25,415 bases of DNA from JAZRUF01 sp045636205 (GCA_045636205.1 JAZTXE010000111.1:1-25415), one strand, 5' to 3'; shown: positions 1-7,180, counted from the stretch's first letter. A program made the numbers and translations. The notes: generated by a model from the letters alone, not told the origin.

Positions 1-200
1 TTTACTGCGGTTCTGTGCAGGTAGCAGCCCGGAAGCTTCTCTTCATTTAATTTGATGATCTCTCCGGTTGCTTCTGCCTGCGCTCTCAGTGCGTCAAGCT
101 GTGCCTCGCTTCCGTCTATCCACTCTACCTTCTCAGGCTTTGTCAGTGCGATCATCTCTTCTACCCATTGGTTTACGTGTTTATTCGTCGTTAAACTCAT
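1..200 (-). CDS. pckG: Phosphoenolpyruvate carboxykinase (GTP), N-terminal part
   Basis: The first 66 codons of a gene that runs off the left edge. The start is the ATG at 198-200, preceded by an AAGGAG-type site. The reading begins MSLTTNKHVNQWVEEM and contains WIDGSE, then LNEEKLPGCYLHRTAV, which is the N-terminal signature of GTP-dependent PEP carboxykinases (not the ATP-dependent PckA family). The enzyme interconverts oxaloacetate and PEP with GTP/GDP in the cytosol; in gut anaerobes it often runs toward oxaloacetate to feed a fumarate/succinate branch, though direction cannot be read from sequence. It has its own promoter and no gene between it and rsmA. The catalytic domain is outside the window. 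Confidence 0.92.
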   Translation of the reverse strand, partial: MSLTTNKHVNQWVEEMIALTKPEKVEWIDGSEAQLDALRAQAEATGEIIKLNEEKLPGCYLHRTAV

Positions 201-241
201 TTATCTTTGCTCCTTTCATTATATAAGTGACGTTAGTTACT

Positions 242-270
242 ATTGTATTATTTTTTTGCATTTTTTGCAA
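242..270 (-). promoter_or_regulatory. Sigma-A promoter of pckG
   Basis: On the minus strand TTGCAA (265-270) and TACAAT (242-247) are separated by exactly 17 bp. Transcription should start near 235, giving a leader of about 35 nt. An imperfect palindrome of form GTNAC-N4-GTNAC (227-240) overlaps the predicted start site and could be an operator. Confidence 0.72.
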
Positions 271-305
271 GATAAAGTTTTAAAAATTTCAAAAAATATT
301 TAATA

Positions 306-1166
306 TTACAATTTAGCCTTCAAATTTTCCGCAAGTTTTGCAAACTCGGGTATACCCAATCTTTCTCCGCGCACGCCTGCTTCAAGTCCGCTTTCTTCTA
401 TAGCTTGCACGATTTGAGTTTTTTCCATACTGTTTCCAAACGCAAAATTCAGGCAATTCAAAAGTGTTTTTCTGCGTTGTGCGAATGCCGCATGAACAAC
501 GCGGAAAAAGAATTCAGTATCTTCAACTTCTGTCGGTGGCTCATCCCGAAGTTTCAGGCGCACTACCGCACTGTCAACCTTGGGTTGCGGAACAAAGCAA
601 TCAGACGGCACATCAAAGAGTATTTCCGGCTGCGTATAAAACTGGATATAGATCGTAAATGCTCCGTAATCTCCACTACTTGGGCTTGCGCAAAGGCGCT
701 CGGCAACTTCCTTCTGAAGCATTACGGTTATCGCCTCAAATGCACGACTTTCAATAAGACGCGTTAAAATAGGAGATGTGATATAATACGGAAGATTGGC
801 ACACACGAGAGGACGCAGACCTTCAAACTCGCGCTGAACAATTGCACACACATCCTCTTTTAGTATATCGCCGTGTATGACTTTTACGTTATCGTACTCG
901 CCCAACGTTTCATCAAGGACCGGGAGCAATGCGTGGTCAACCTCGACGGCGACAACTTTATTCGCCGACTTTGCAAGCTCACTCGTAAGTGAACCCATAC
1001 CGGGTCCCACTTCGAGCACACCGCAGGTTTCATCCACTTCCGAGTCCTCTACAATCTGCGCAGTAACCCACGGTGCTGTCAAAAAATTCTGACCCAGACT
1101 TTTTGAAAAATGAAAGCCGTGACGTCCTAAAATTTCTTTTATACTTTTCAAATTATATAAGTCCAT
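306..1166 (-). CDS. rsmA: 16S rRNA (adenine(1518)-N6/adenine(1519)-N6)-dimethyltransferase
   Basis: RsmA/KsgA dimethylates two adjacent adenines near the 3' end of 16S rRNA late in 30S assembly, using S-adenosylmethionine. The 286-residue protein has SLGQNFL near residues 23-29, the SAM-binding VLEVGPGMGS around 51-59, and the catalytic motif NLPYYITSP at 124-132. The ATG at 1166 is chosen because AGGAG lies eight bases upstream; an in-frame ATG at 1199 would add 11 residues and has no ribosome binding site. The gene sits downstream of a yabE-like gene as in Bacillus, but rnmV, which lies between them there, is absent. It has its own promoter, and a terminator isolates it from yabE. Confidence 0.96.
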   Translation of the reverse strand: MDLYNLKSIKEILGRHGFHFSKSLGQNFLTAPWVTAQIVEDSEVDETCGVLEVGPGMGSLTSELAKSANKVVAVEVDHALLPVLDETLGEYDNVKVIHGDILKEDVCAIVQREFEGLRPLVCANLPYYITSPILTRLIESRAFEAITVMLQKEVAERLCASPSSGDYGAFTIYIQFYTQPEILFDVPSDCFVPQPKVDSAVVRLKLRDEPPTEVEDTEFFFRVVHAAFAQRRKTLLNCLNFAFGNSMEKTQIVQAIEESGLEAGVRGERLGIPEFAKLAENLKAKL

Positions 1167-1257
1167 GCGAATACTCCTCGCCTTTTTTATTGTGAGCATG
1201 TATAATACATTCGTTTATTACACTAATGCCATCGCGCAACTCAACTGCATATGTTTT

Positions 1258-1287
1258 AATATACACTTATTATCCATTATCTGTCAA
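1258..1287 (-). promoter_or_regulatory. Sigma-A promoter of rsmA
   Basis: TTGACA (1282-1287) and TATATT (1258-1263) on the minus strand with an 18-bp spacer. The perfect -35 box abuts the yabE terminator at 1292-1330, so rsmA starts a separate transcript with a leader of roughly 85 nt. Confidence 0.65.
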
Positions 1288-1291
1288 GCAC

Positions 1292-1330
1292 ATAAAAGAC
1301 CGAGCAGCAATTTACTGCTCGGTCTTTTAT
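1292..1330 (-). terminator. Intrinsic terminator of the yabE-like gene
   Basis: A perfect 16-bp inverted repeat (1292-1307 against 1315-1330) with a 7-nt loop and GC-rich core ACCGAGCAG. The outer pairs are A/T, so the RNA ends in a short U-rich run on either strand. It lies eight bases past the yabE stop codon. Confidence 0.88.
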
Positions 1331-1338
1331 AGTTAGCA

Positions 1339-2385
1339 TTATTCTAAAACATAAACTATTGCCTTGCGGCGTCCGAAGTTTATGCACTCTCTGTGCGTAT
1401 CAAAAAACAGGTCGATGCGAGTGCCCTTAATTGCACCGCCGGTATCCGCAGCTACTGCGGTTCCGTACACCCAGCTTTTTCCGTCAGCGGATGTGATGTA
1501 CAAGCGGCTTCCGAGCGGAATAACTCTCGGATCAACCGCGATAAGCCCTACTCTTGCCACGGCACCGGTTGCAGTTCTTTTGTGGCGCTGTCTCTCAGTT
1601 GTATATGCTGTAGCGGTGACGGTTATAGCCTGCTTATATCTTATAGGCGCGCCACCACGGCTTACCGCCACACTTCCAGGACCGCTTACACCAGTACGCG
1701 TTCCGACCTGAGTAATCTGCGGAGTCGCCTGCTTTACCACCTCTTCGCGCAGAAGAGTTCTGGTTTCTACACCGTCCTTTACGACTACCTGATAAATCTG
1801 CTTTTTCTGTCCATTATTACCCTTTTGAATTACTTTGGTTGTGCCTCTGTCAAGCTGCGCGGTCTTTTGAACCTCATTTTCGTACTTGATGTCAACAAGT
1901 TTCTCAGATTTATAGCTTACATAACGGGTTACTAAGATACCCACTCCGTTTTCAGCATTTTCGCTTACCGCAGGTGTTACAATATCCTGAGCACCCAAAG
2001 AAACTCCCGCACGTGATAAGATTTCGCCTACCGTCTCATTCTTACTCGCACGCATGGTCTGGGTTTTTCCGTCCGCAGTGATATTGACATCAAAGCCACG
2101 GTTAATATTAATTTTAGTTATACCTTTTTTTTCTTCTTCGGAAACTTCCACGGTATCCATATCATCAAGCGTAATATCAAGTTTTTTAAGTACCGCGTCA
2201 GAATCCTTTGACAGACTGTTGCAAACAGATACCTTGTCACCGTCATACACGATAAAGGTGTTGACCGCTGTGACAGAAACCGTCATGCAAAACACTGTAA
2301 TTGCACCTATGAGCGGGATGATGACCGAACGTCTGGCAAGGGCATGCCAAAATTCACCCAGCGCACAGGCTATTTTCTGGAACAT
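1339..2385 (-). CDS. yabE: YabE-like cell-wall protein with DUF348, G5 and 3D domains
   Basis: A 348-residue exported or membrane-anchored protein. Residues 20-42 form one hydrophobic signal/anchor segment. Two DUF348 units follow (about 44-82 and 92-142), then a G5 domain (about 150-230) and a C-terminal 3D domain (about 254-348) with the three aspartates in AVDP (D285), AADTGG (D314) and RIDLFF (D325). The 3D fold is the lytic-transglycosylase-like double-psi barrel of MltA, Rpf and YabE proteins, so peptidoglycan hydrolysis or remodelling is likely but not proven. The start is preceded by AAGGAGG nine bases upstream. It is followed by rsmA, as in Bacillus, supporting the yabE label. It has a strong promoter and an unusually long leader. 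Confidence 0.88.
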   Translation of the reverse strand: MFQKIACALGEFWHALARRSVIIPLIGAITVFCMTVSVTAVNTFIVYDGDKVSVCNSLSKDSDAVLKKLDITLDDMDTVEVSEEEKKGITKININRGFDVNITADGKTQTMRASKNETVGEILSRAGVSLGAQDIVTPAVSENAENGVGILVTRYVSYKSEKLVDIKYENEVQKTAQLDRGTTKVIQKGNNGQKKQIYQVVVKDGVETRTLLREEVVKQATPQITQVGTRTGVSGPGSVAVSRGGAPIRYKQAITVTATAYTTERQRHKRTATGAVARVGLIAVDPRVIPLGSRLYITSADGKSWVYGTAVAADTGGAIKGTRIDLFFDTHRECINFGRRKAIVYVLE

Positions 2386-2634
2386 ATAAATTAACCTCCT
2401 TGGCGGGAAAGAAATTCACAATGAAATTCAATTTTCACCGTATTAATACACTTTTTACCAGTGCAGCAATTATTTCCCGTCTTTAACCAGTTTATACAAG
2501 CTTTTGAAAAATATTCCGTTTTAATACTGCCCTTAGGTTAAATCCCGGATATTTTCATGGCAAATACAAACTGATTTTTTCAACTGTTTTATATTCCGCA
2601 AGAGATAAAAAAGTTGTAACTTCCTCACTTGCGT
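2386..2634 (-). promoter_or_regulatory. Long structured 5' leader of yabE, class unknown
   Basis: About 250 nt of AT-rich transcribed leader separate the promoter from the AAGGAGG site. A seven-base pairing, CGGGAAA (2473-2479 on minus) with TTTCCCG (2404-2410), encloses about 60 nt containing smaller hairpins (CACT..AGTG, GTATTAATAC) and ends close to the ribosome binding site, so it could control translation. I see none of the conserved blocks of the c-di-AMP (ydaO) riboswitch and recognise no other known class. No convincing small ORF was found in it. Confidence 0.45.
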
Positions 2635-2640
2635 TTGCAT

Positions 2641-2669
2641 ATTGTAACAGATTGTAACTTTCTTGTCAA
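2641..2669 (-). promoter_or_regulatory. Strong sigma-A promoter of yabE
   Basis: Perfect TTGACA (2664-2669) and TACAAT (2641-2646), spacer exactly 17 bp on the minus strand. The octamer AGTTACAA occurs in the spacer; GTTACAA recurs overlapping the -10 box and again near 2606-2612 with the same AGTTACAA form, three copies within about 50 bp, a possible regulator-binding array. The stretch 2670-2809 upstream is AT-rich and shows no gene. Confidence 0.8.
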
Positions 2670-2809
2670 CCCTCGCATTGTATTTTACCTGTATTTTCTT
2701 CGGCTTTTTCTCGCATTTTACACAATTTTTGAAAACTATTTAAGTAATTTTGTCCAAAGCATTTTTGAAACAGTAACAATTTTGTTTCCGTTTTTTGTGT
2801 GTTTTCGAC

Positions 2810-2848
2810 AAAAAAAGACGGTGCATACAATTTTATTTTGTATGCACC
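2810..2848 (-). terminator. Intrinsic terminator after yjbQ
   Basis: An 11-bp perfect stem (GGTGCATACAA at 2820-2830 with its complement at 2838-2848), 7-nt loop, followed on the minus strand by GTC and seven T residues. It lies eight bases past the yjbQ stop codon. Confidence 0.9.
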
Positions 2849-2856
2849 AAATCCCA

Positions 2857-3273
2857 TTATTCACCAATCACTTTAATAAGTACGCGTTTATCCCTTTTTC
2901 CGTCAAATTCATAGTAGAAAATCTGTTCCCAAGTTCCAAAATCCAACTTTCCGTTAGTAACAGCAACCACAGTTTCTCTACCCATAATCGTGCGTTTCAA
3001 GTGCGCATCCGCGTTATCTTCATAGCCGTTATGGCGGTAACGCGAGTACGGTTTTTCAGGCGCTAACCCTTCCAACCACTGCTCATAGTCACTGTGCAAT
3101 CCGGATTCGTCATCATTTATGAAAACGCTTGCGGTAATGTTCATGGCATTTACCAGAACCATACCCTCCGTAATACCACTCTCATAAATAGCTTGTTGTA
3201 CATCTCGAGTAATGTTTACAAGTCCTCTGCGCGTCGGCAAATTAAAATGCAGTTCTTTTCTGTAGCTTTTCAC
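2857..3273 (-). CDS. yjbQ: YjbQ/UPF0047 family protein
   Basis: A 138-residue cytosolic protein of the compact YjbQ (UPF0047, COG0432) family, annotated elsewhere as 'secondary thiamine-phosphate synthase enzyme' from weak complementation data; the physiological reaction is not settled. Visible family features are VNITRDVQQAI near residue 20, the G-M-V-L-V-N strand, DNADAHLKRTIMG with the conserved histidine, and TWEQIFYYEFDG near the C-terminus. Translation starts at GTG (3271-3273) with GAGGTG eight bases upstream. It lies 17 bp downstream of the metallophosphoesterase gene and shares its transcript, which ends at the terminator at 2810-2848. Confidence 0.9.
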   Translation of the reverse strand: MKSYRKELHFNLPTRRGLVNITRDVQQAIYESGITEGMVLVNAMNITASVFINDDESGLHSDYEQWLEGLAPEKPYSRYRHNGYEDNADAHLKRTIMGRETVVAVTNGKLDFGTWEQIFYYEFDGKRDKRVLIKVIGE

Positions 3274-3290
3274 TTTTTTTCACCTCATAT

Positions 3291-4109
3291 TTATATTTTC
3301 TTCAAATTTAAGACTACTATTTGCGGTCTTGCTCCTAACCTCATCGGAACTTTATATACACCAATCCCGTTTGATACAATCACCGGGAATGCGTCATTTT
3401 CCACCCTGCCCGAGCGGTATTTCTGACCGGTTTTTGTTGGTAGATACGGCGCAAACGCACCAAAAAGAGTTACCTGTCCGCCGTGTGTATGACCGGAAAG
3501 CATTACGTCAATCTTGTTGTTTTCCGCTACTTCGGCATAGTCAGGGTTGTGCTGAAGGTAAAGCACAAAATCATCTTCGGATGCGCGTTTGTTTAAATCC
3601 CTTCCATCAGGCTTTTTACTTAAATAAAACTCACTTCCCGCTATTACAACTGAGTCTTTGCCGATAAATACTCTTGAAAGTTTTTTATCAACCGGTGTTA
3701 TATTATTCTCAAGTGCAACAGTCGCATAATGCTTGTCATAAGGCCATTCATGGTTTCCTATTACGCTGAAGGTCCCGTATTTTGGTTTTAACTTTCCCAG
3801 GATAGGAAAAACTTCGTCAAGAAGAGCTTCGTCACCGGTTATGTAGTCCCCACCTAAGAGAATTATATCAGGTTTAAGTGAATTTGTCTTATTAACAATG
3901 TATTCTACCCATTTGGGTTTAACTATATCACCGTAATGAATATCGGTTAAAAACGCGATTTTCGCACCGTCAAAGCTCTCAGGAATATCGCTTGAAGATA
4001 TATCGTATTCTTTTATTTCAAGGCGATATGGCTCAACAAATGAATATACAATTACGGCGACCATGCATATGATAAGAAAACCGCGAAATTTGTTTTTTAT
4101 TTTCTTCAC
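3291..4109 (-). CDS. Membrane-anchored metallophosphoesterase (YkuE/YaeI type)
   Basis: Calcineurin-like phosphoesterase with one N-terminal transmembrane anchor (FLIICMVAVIVYSFV) and an extracytoplasmic catalytic domain. Metal-binding motifs occur in order: LTDIHYG, GGDY, GNHEW, LQHNPD and SGHTHGG, a complete two-metal site. The YkuE/YaeI branch includes UDP-diacylglucosamine pyrophosphatase-like and lipid-phosphoesterase-like enzymes; the substrate here is unknown. I prefer GTG at 4107-4109 (MKKIKNKF..) because GGGGG lies eight bases upstream; ATG at 4122-4124 adds five residues but has no ribosome binding site. No clear promoter of its own is seen; the tRNA-Pro terminator lies just upstream. 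Confidence 0.9.
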   Translation of the reverse strand: MKKIKNKFRGFLIICMVAVIVYSFVEPYRLEIKEYDISSSDIPESFDGAKIAFLTDIHYGDIVKPKWVEYIVNKTNSLKPDIILLGGDYITGDEALLDEVFPILGKLKPKYGTFSVIGNHEWPYDKHYATVALENNITPVDKKLSRVFIGKDSVVIAGSEFYLSKKPDGRDLNKRASEDDFVLYLQHNPDYAEVAENNKIDVMLSGHTHGGQVTLFGAFAPYLPTKTGQKYRSGRVENDAFPVIVSNGIGVYKVPMRLGARPQIVVLNLKKI

Positions 4110-4169
4110 ATATATCGCCCCCATTATAAAATATTACTTCGAATAAAAAAATAAAACCGTGACACAATT

Positions 4170-4215
4170 AATATAAAAATAAAACGCCGTCGCGGATTTA
4201 AATTCGCAACGGCGT
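4170..4215 (-). terminator. Terminator of tRNA-Pro
   Basis: Inverted repeat ACGCCGT (4209-4215) and its complement (4184-4190) with an extended, imperfect inner stem, followed on the minus strand by a T-rich run (4170-4183). The first stem base coincides with the last base of the encoded CCA end of the tRNA, so there is no spacer. Confidence 0.8.
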
Positions 4216-4291
4216 GGTCCGAGTGACAGGAGTCGAACCTGCGGCCTCTTGAACCCCATTCAAGCGCGCTACCAAGCTGCGCCACACCCGG
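4215..4291 (-). tRNA. tRNA-Pro, anticodon GGG
   Basis: A 77-nt cloverleaf on the minus strand: acceptor CCGGGTG paired with CACTCGG (one G-U), D arm GCGCAGCTTGGTAGCGC, anticodon stem CTTGA/TCAAG with loop ATGGGGT giving anticodon GGG (reads CCC and CCU), and T arm with GGTTCGACTCC. The discriminator is A and CCA is encoded. It has a promoter and a terminator of its own. Confidence 0.97.
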
Positions 4292-4306
4292 ATGTCAACT
4301 TTTAGA

Positions 4307-4335
4307 AGTATACCACATTTTTTTTGATAATGCAA
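4307..4335 (-). promoter_or_regulatory. Promoter of tRNA-Pro
   Basis: TTGCAT (4330-4335) and TATACT (4307-4312) on the minus strand with a 17-bp spacer and a TG dinucleotide before the -10 box. It ends about 15 bp from the mature tRNA 5' end, typical for tRNA genes. Confidence 0.78.
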
Positions 4336-4352
4336 TAGGTATTGAGTAATTT
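4324..4352 (+). promoter_or_regulatory. Possible promoter of the DUF421 gene
   Basis: TTGATA (4324-4329) and TAATTT (4347-4352) with a 17-bp spacer on the plus strand. It overlaps the divergent tRNA-Pro -35 box, so the two polymerases would compete. Leader of about 50 nt. Confidence 0.42.
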
Positions 4353-4411
4353 TCTTCACTTACCGTTTATTTTATATTGACAGAAAACGACTTTTAAGAC
4401 GGAGGTCACAT

Positions 4412-5056
4412 ATGACAATTGCTTTTATTCGAACAATAATACTCTATATTATTGTAATTTTCGCTCTTCGTCTTATGGGCAAGCGCCAGATAGGCGAACT
4501 GTCTCCGTCTGAATTGGTTGTTACGATACTTATTTCAGACTTAGCTGCAATACCTATGCAGGATCCAGGAATATCTATTTTAAACGGAATAATACCTATT
4601 TTATCACTTCTTTGCCTTGAAATAATTATTTCCACAATTCTTTTAAAAAGCACTTTGGCGCGGAAGATAGTCGTGGGGTCAAGCAGTATTTTAATCGACA
4701 ACGGGAAAATAAGCTTAAAAGAAATAAAGCGCATGAGAATTACAGTTGATGAGTTAGTTGAGGAACTCAGGCTCAAAGATTTCCCGGACATTTCATATGT
4801 TAAATACGCAATTTTGGAGACAAACGGAAAAATAAGTATTATTCCATTCCCCGAATATGTAAACACACGCAGTTGCTCGATGCCGATAACGCTAATTTCA
4901 GACGGGAAGCTGAATTCATCCGGATTAAATGAAATCGGCAAGGATGAACAATGGATTGATAAACAAATAAAAAAACACGGCGTTAACCGTATAAGTCAGG
5001 TTCTTCTCATGCAGTTTATACCCACGGAAAACCGAATTATATTTTTATCTAAATAA
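4412..5056 (+). CDS. DUF421 domain-containing protein (YetF family)
   Basis: A 214-residue inner-membrane protein. Three hydrophobic segments (about 3-20, 34-50 and 56-78) precede a cytosolic DUF421/YetF domain with the family sequence LRLMGKRQIGELSPSELV near residue 20 and a C-terminal part carrying ISYVKYAILETNGKISI. Members in spore-formers include YetF, YkjA and YrbG; their biochemical role is unknown, with links to spore germinant-receptor function reported for some. The start has GGAGG eight bases upstream. It is followed 20 bp later by a DUF4363 gene, a pairing often seen in Clostridia, so the two probably act together. Confidence 0.9.
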   Translation: MTIAFIRTIILYIIVIFALRLMGKRQIGELSPSELVVTILISDLAAIPMQDPGISILNGIIPILSLLCLEIIISTILLKSTLARKIVVGSSSILIDNGKISLKEIKRMRITVDELVEELRLKDFPDISYVKYAILETNGKISIIPFPEYVNTRSCSMPITLISDGKLNSSGLNEIGKDEQWIDKQIKKHGVNRISQVLLMQFIPTENRIIFLSK

Positions 5057-5076
5057 CAAACAATCGGGAGGCAAGC

Positions 5077-5457
5077 ATGAAAGCGAGCGTATTTTCACTT
5101 TTTCTTTTGGCGGTCATAATAACAAGCTGTGTCTTCTCACTCCACTATACACGCATAACCACCAACAATATTTTAGATACACTGGACATTTGCCAGGATG
5201 CTGTGACAAATGAAAAGTGGGAGCTTGCGACAGACAGCATTTATCTGGCAAACTCCCTTTGGAACCATTACAGGCCACTTTATTCCACTTTCTTGCGCCA
5301 TAATGAACTAACCGAGATAACCGGAAGCTTAAGCCGGATTACCATGCTTGTAAATGTACGCAACCGCGATGACTTTTTAGTGGAGAACGGTACATTATGC
5401 GAGCTTATAGAATTCGTAGCAGGCTTTGACAAACCTACCTTCGAAAACCTATTTTAG
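5077..5457 (+). CDS. DUF4363 family protein
   Basis: A 126-residue protein with an N-terminal membrane segment (about residues 5-22, containing a cysteine after ITS) followed by a helical extracytoplasmic domain with the family elements TLDICQDAV, W-x-LATDSIYLANSLWNHYRP and an LxxLIEFV helix. This matches DUF4363, a family of unknown function that travels with DUF421 membrane proteins. GGGAGG precedes the ATG. Its stop codon overlaps the nrdR stop codon by four bases on the opposite strand (5454-5457), so no terminator fits between them. Confidence 0.85.
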   Translation: MKASVFSLFLLAVIITSCVFSLHYTRITTNNILDTLDICQDAVTNEKWELATDSIYLANSLWNHYRPLYSTFLRHNELTEITGSLSRITMLVNVRNRDDFLVENGTLCELIEFVAGFDKPTFENLF

Positions 5458-5909
5458 TTTTTATCCTTAAGCGAGGTAAGCTCTGCCATGAAAGATTCTA
5501 TATCCTCAAACGAACGATAAACTGATACGAAGCGGACATATGCAACCTGATCAATTTCCTTAAGCCTCTCCATGATGAGCTCACCTATCGCCTTGGTTGT
5601 GACTTCGCGCTCGAGTGAATTTTGCAGAGATTGCTCAATTTCATCAGCTACCGCTTCGAGCTGCTGAAGCGGCACGCGACGCTTTTCGCACGCTCTGAAC
5701 AGACCATTTAGGATTTTGCTCTTATCAAACTGCTGACGCGAGCCATCGCGTTTGACCACAAACATAGGCATTTGCTCTATTGTTTCATATGTAGTAAAGC
5801 GTTTTTGGCACGCAAGGCACTCTCTTCGGCGGCGAATACTGCCGCCTTCATCAGTGGGACGAGAATCAACCACTTTACTTTCAGGGTCATTACAATAAGG
5901 ACATCTCAT
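5454..5909 (-). CDS. nrdR: Transcriptional repressor NrdR
   Basis: NrdR represses ribonucleotide reductase genes in response to the dATP/ATP ratio. The 151-residue protein has a zinc ribbon with C3, C6, C31 and C34 (MRCPYCN; ECLACQKRF) and an ATP-cone domain from about residue 46 (FVVKRDGSRQQFDKSKIL) to the end. The ATG at 5909 is chosen because it gives the canonical MRCPYC start and has AAGGAG eight bases upstream; the in-frame ATG at 5933 overlaps the end of the preceding gene and adds eight atypical residues. It follows the DUF6514 gene by 24 bp in one operon. No ribonucleotide reductase gene or clear NrdR-box pair was seen in the window. Confidence 0.97.
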   Translation of the reverse strand: MRCPYCNDPESKVVDSRPTDEGGSIRRRRECLACQKRFTTYETIEQMPMFVVKRDGSRQQFDKSKILNGLFRACEKRRVPLQQLEAVADEIEQSLQNSLEREVTTKAIGELIMERLKEIDQVAYVRFVSVYRSFEDIESFMAELTSLKDKN

Positions 5910-5933
5910 ATGATTAACTCCTTCAATATTCAT

Positions 5934-6230
5934 TCAGCCTCTGCAAAAAACATCGGCCAAATAATCTTCTACAACGTCTTTTAAACACATGGGTGTGACT
6001 GTGTTATTTGATAATAACATAAAAAGGCGGTCGATTTCAAGAGTTTTTGAAGTAATATTCGGAATTTCCGCGTTTTCAGACAAATCCTCGCCTATATATT
6101 TATCTATTCTTATTCCGTATCCGACATAGGGTTTCCCTTCTGTTACCTCTGAAGTTGCAATTATGGAATATACTAGCCTTAACTGTTGGTCGGCTTCTGA
6201 GAATATTATTTTTTCACATTTTTTAATCAT
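5934..6230 (-). CDS. DUF6514 family protein
   Basis: A 98-residue protein resembling DUF6514, small Clostridia proteins of unknown function. Visible features are LRLVYSIIATSE followed by YVGYGIRID, a short linker, PNITSKTLEIDRLFMLLSNNTVTP and the C-terminal LKDVVEDYL helix. There is no signal peptide or membrane segment, so it is probably cytosolic. It has a GAGAGGGG ribosome site 11 bases upstream and is the first gene of a two-gene unit with nrdR. Co-transcription with a nucleotide-sensing repressor is suggestive but does not assign a role. Confidence 0.78.
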   Translation of the reverse strand: MIKKCEKIIFSEADQQLRLVYSIIATSEVTEGKPYVGYGIRIDKYIGEDLSENAEIPNITSKTLEIDRLFMLLSNNTVTPMCLKDVVEDYLADVFCRG

Positions 6231-6262
6231 ATTAAAATGCCCCTCTCGCTAATGTCACGATA

Positions 6263-6290
6263 ATTATATACAAGGGCATAATATTTTTCC
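6263..6290 (-). promoter_or_regulatory. Probable promoter of DUF6514-nrdR
   Basis: A perfect TATAAT (6263-6268, minus strand) lies about 33 bp before the start codon; a weak -35 (TGGAAA) lies about 18 bp further upstream. The -10 box is clear, the -35 is not. Confidence 0.5.
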
Positions 6291-6339
6291 AGAAAAATAA
6301 AACGCAAAAATTTTACATTTTTGATTAAATAAAGCCTTT

Positions 6340-7146
6340 TTACATATTTTTTTGTAAAATCTTATTTTCGAGCATGTTTTTCGCCTGTTTTATTTGCGAA
6401 ATTTCGGCATAATTCGAAGAATATACCTCAATTATAACATCGCCGGAATAACCCGCCGATTCAAGCTTATTCAAGAGGGTGTCATGGTCTAATTCTCCTT
6501 CACCCGGAAGCAGGCAAACTTCTTCAGAGCTATGGTCGCTTATGTGTATATTCTTTAAATTCTTACCCATTACATTGACATAATCCTCTATCGGTACATT
6601 TGCTCGCCGTGCCTGCTTTAAATCCAGCGTAAAACCCATTTTTCCGCTCAATTCTTTTGAAAGGATTTGGAGATATTCGCAATTTGCAGAGTCGCACCAT
6701 GACACATTCTCCTGCGTGAGTAACACCCCATAATCCGACGCAGCATTGGCAAGACTCTCTATTGCACGGCACTGCCTTTCCATATCAATCACTGCATTGA
6801 CGGTCCCCGTAACGCGTCGGTTTCCGTGAAAGGTGAAATACTTTGCGCCCAAACGTTGTGCAGCTTTGAAGTACTTGCGATATATATTTATGCTATCCTG
6901 CGTTCTGCGCTCGTACTCGCTGAAGAAAAACATACCTTCTATAAGCGATGTATACGGATGAACGGAAACAACTTCAACCTCGACATCATCCATACGCGCT
7001 TTTATTTTATCAGTAAAACTATCCTCATACTCGCTTTCACAATTTAAAAACAGCTCAACCCGCTTAAAACCTAACTCAATTATTTTATCTATCGCCTGTT
7101 CGGTTTTCATTGGATAAAACACCGCGCTGGATATTCCTACCTGCAT
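6340..7146 (-). CDS. Sugar phosphate isomerase/epimerase family protein (xylose isomerase-like TIM barrel)
   Basis: A 268-residue AP-endonuclease-2/xylose-isomerase-like TIM barrel. Candidate metal and catalytic residues appear at the expected strand ends: H63 (SVHPY), H107 (FTFHGN), E146 (LTQENVSW), D175 (FTLDLKQA), H201 and H205 (NIHISDHS) and E240 (VIIEVYS). This indicates an active divalent-metal enzyme. Members include hydroxypyruvate isomerase, tagatose 3-epimerase, IolE/IolI and endonuclease IV-like proteins; the substrate cannot be told here, and no sugar transporter or kinase lies nearby. CCGGAGG precedes the start. It appears to be transcribed alone, between the secF terminator and the DUF6514 promoter. 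Confidence 0.85.
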   Translation of the reverse strand: MQVGISSAVFYPMKTEQAIDKIIELGFKRVELFLNCESEYEDSFTDKIKARMDDVEVEVVSVHPYTSLIEGMFFFSEYERRTQDSINIYRKYFKAAQRLGAKYFTFHGNRRVTGTVNAVIDMERQCRAIESLANAASDYGVLLTQENVSWCDSANCEYLQILSKELSGKMGFTLDLKQARRANVPIEDYVNVMGKNLKNIHISDHSSEEVCLLPGEGELDHDTLLNKLESAGYSGDVIIEVYSSNYAEISQIKQAKNMLENKILQKNM

Positions 7147-7180
7147 AAATATTTCCTCCGGAAGTTATTTTATATATGAT

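Noticed and set aside
405..767. Plus-strand reading frames opposite rsmA
   Set aside because: Antisense to a well-conserved gene, no ribosome site, no recognisable domain.
2386..2640. c-di-AMP (ydaO) riboswitch ahead of yabE
   Set aside because: None of the conserved purine-rich blocks of that class is present; the leader is AT-rich.
2629..3066. 145-codon plus-strand frame across the yabE upstream region and yjbQ
   Set aside because: Runs through the yjbQ terminator and antisense to yjbQ; phenylalanine-rich AT-derived sequence without a ribosome site.
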